Source: an uncultured Collinsella sp. (lineage in GTDB: Bacteria; Actinomycetota; Coriobacteriia; Coriobacteriales; Coriobacteriaceae). From it: a DNA stretch of 7,786 nt. The notes under the pieces were generated by a model. The model did no database searches. It was not told the DNA's origin and saw only the letters and a program-made list of their open reading frames with translations. The translations under genes were made by a program, and so were the position numbers. The stretch covers positions 1 through 7,786 of the forward strand of contig CAAECP010000021.1 of NCBI GenBank assembly GCA_900754385.1, given 5' to 3'. Positions 6,789 through 7,786 of the stretch are shown one piece after another. The stretch's first letter is position 1; every line of letters starts with the position of its first letter.

Positions 6789-6837
6789 CGCTCCCCCTCA
6801 AAGGGATAGAACGAATTTGTCAAATAGGCAGGTATCA

Positions 6838-7786
6838 TCACGATTTTCTCAAGATGTTCGTAATCCAGAGCAAAAGCGCGGTCCGAGAATCGGCCGAACC
6901 CTTGAGCGCGAGCTCCACATCGACCGCACCCTCGAGCGCTGCGACGAGCTCTGCCATCGAAAAGCGACGTGCCCAGGTCAGGTGATTCTTGACCTGCCAG
7001 GACTGGAGCTTGAGCGTTGCGGCCAGCTCACGACCCTGTCCGCGCGCATCGAGCGCCTTGGCAACGATAAGCTCGCGAATGCGGCCGCACAGCAATGTGT
7101 AGGTCCACACGTAGCTCTTGGAGGGCAGTAGATTGAAGAGCTCGAGTGAGCGGCGCATGTCACGTGCCGAGACCGCATTGAGAAAGTCCCAGGGCTGGAC
7201 TTCGGCCGTGCGCACGATCCAGCGTTCCACATCGGCAAGCTCAATCTGAGGCGCCTCAACCATTTGGGCAAGCTTAGCCAAGTCGTTATCGAGCATGCGA
7301 GTGTTTTCACCCGAACGCGAGACAAGTTCCTCGGCGGCCGCCGTCGAGATCGACTTGCCATGCTGCGTCGCCATCTGCTGCACGCGGCGCGGAAGCTCCC
7401 AGCGCTTGGTGCCGGAGCAATCGATCACGGCCTTCTTGTCAATCTTGGCGATTGCCTTGTACAGGCGCGTGTTCTTGGCAAGCGAATCGGCGATTATGAG
7501 GCAAACCGTTGTGGGGCTGGGACTCGCCAGATACTCGACGAGCGGCTCCGAGACCGCCTTGGCGAGCTTTGAGCAGCCATCAAGGATTACCAGGCGAAAC
7601 TCGCTGCCCATCGGAAAGGTGTTAAGCGATCCGATAATCGACTCGATATCGGGGTCCTTGGTCATGTCGCGCTCGTCGAGGTTGAACTCGACCATACCCG
7701 ACTTTTCCAGACGCGCTTTCATACGCGAGACGGCGTGATCGCGCTTGACTCCGTCGGTACCGACGATCAGATATGCCGGCAGCAGA
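6838..7786 (-). CDS. holA: DNA polymerase III delta subunit, 5' end cut by the window edge
   Basis: Delta is the wrench subunit of the clamp loader that opens the beta sliding clamp. 315 C-terminal residues plus a stop are visible, and only about 10-25 N-terminal residues should be missing. The first visible residues, LLPAYLIVGTDGVKRDHAV, are the delta opening strand and helix. FRLVILDGCSKLAK and the following SPSPTTVCLII give the AAA-like domain, which in delta has no functional nucleotide site. WELPRRVQQMA starts the lid region, the LDNDLAKLAQ helix matches the family's D...L..EL.KL pattern, and the C-terminal collar domain ends in DSRTALLLWITNIL. Overall sequence similarity to textbook delta is low, as is usual for this fast-evolving family, but the domain order and the location just upstream of rpsT support the call. 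In many bacteria comEC precedes it, outside this window. Confidence 0.88.
   Translation of the reverse strand, partial: LLPAYLIVGTDGVKRDHAVSRMKARLEKSGMVEFNLDERDMTKDPDIESIIGSLNTFPMGSEFRLVILDGCSKLAKAVSEPLVEYLASPSPTTVCLIIADSLAKNTRLYKAIAKIDKKAVIDCSGTKRWELPRRVQQMATQHGKSISTAAAEELVSRSGENTRMLDNDLAKLAQMVEAPQIELADVERWIVRTAEVQPWDFLNAVSARDMRRSLELFNLLPSKSYVWTYTLLCGRIRELIVAKALDARGQGRELAATLKLQSWQVKNHLTWARRFSMAELVAALEGAVDVELALKGSADSRTALLLWITNILRKS

Noticed and set aside
6818..6823. Perfect TTGACA -35 hexamer on the minus strand, just after holA
   Set aside because: No -10 hexamer lies at 15-19 bases, and the TATAGT box is 32 bases away, so I do not pair them into one promoter; it may be chance or part of another site.

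Overview
The window is a GC-rich bacterial chromosome segment. All seven genes lie on the minus strand and are packed tightly. Reading in the direction of transcription (from the right end to the left), the order is holA (3' part), rpsT, lepA, dusB, hemW, an unusual membrane-anchored J-domain protein, and dnaJ (cut by the left edge). The core order holA-rpsT-lepA-hemW-(hrcA)-dnaJ is familiar from Actinomycetota and, in part, Bacillota. GC-rich third codon positions, frequent GTG starts and this gene order suggest an actinobacterium, possibly of class Coriobacteriia (a Collinsella-like gut bacterium). That assignment is inference from composition and synteny and has not been tested by a database search.

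Right part (about 6342-7786): holA, the DNA polymerase III delta subunit, ends at 6838. A 133-base spacer then holds an extended -10 promoter and a structured leader for rpsT (ribosomal protein S20). rpsT is closed by a very clear intrinsic terminator with a 14-bp perfect stem. The lepA promoter abuts that terminator, and the lepA start codon lies only 7 bases after a -10-like hexamer with no Shine-Dalgarno sequence, so lepA may be translated from a leaderless mRNA.

Middle (2247-6341): lepA (elongation factor 4), dusB (tRNA dihydrouridine synthase) and hemW (radical-SAM heme chaperone) are separated by 4 and 2 bases and form an obvious co-transcribed unit.

Left part (1-2188): two J-domain co-chaperone genes lie in tandem. 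The second, at the left edge, is an ordinary DnaJ. The first (1085-2188) starts like a class A DnaJ, with a J domain carrying HPD, a G/F region and four intact CxxCxGxG zinc motifs. It breaks off after substrate-binding domain I and continues into about 90 hydrophobic residues with two or three likely membrane spans. It occupies the place where many relatives carry the heat-shock repressor gene hrcA. This membrane-tethered, zinc-finger J protein paired with a soluble DnaJ is the most unusual object in the window. A GCTYGGGTA element overlapping the putative -10 box also recurs upstream of lepA, the membrane J protein and dnaJ.

Functionally the cluster combines replication clamp loading, ribosome biogenesis and elongation, tRNA modification, heme handling and protein folding. 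No mobile elements, CRISPR arrays, tRNA or rRNA genes were seen. No stretch longer than 133 bases lacks a gene.
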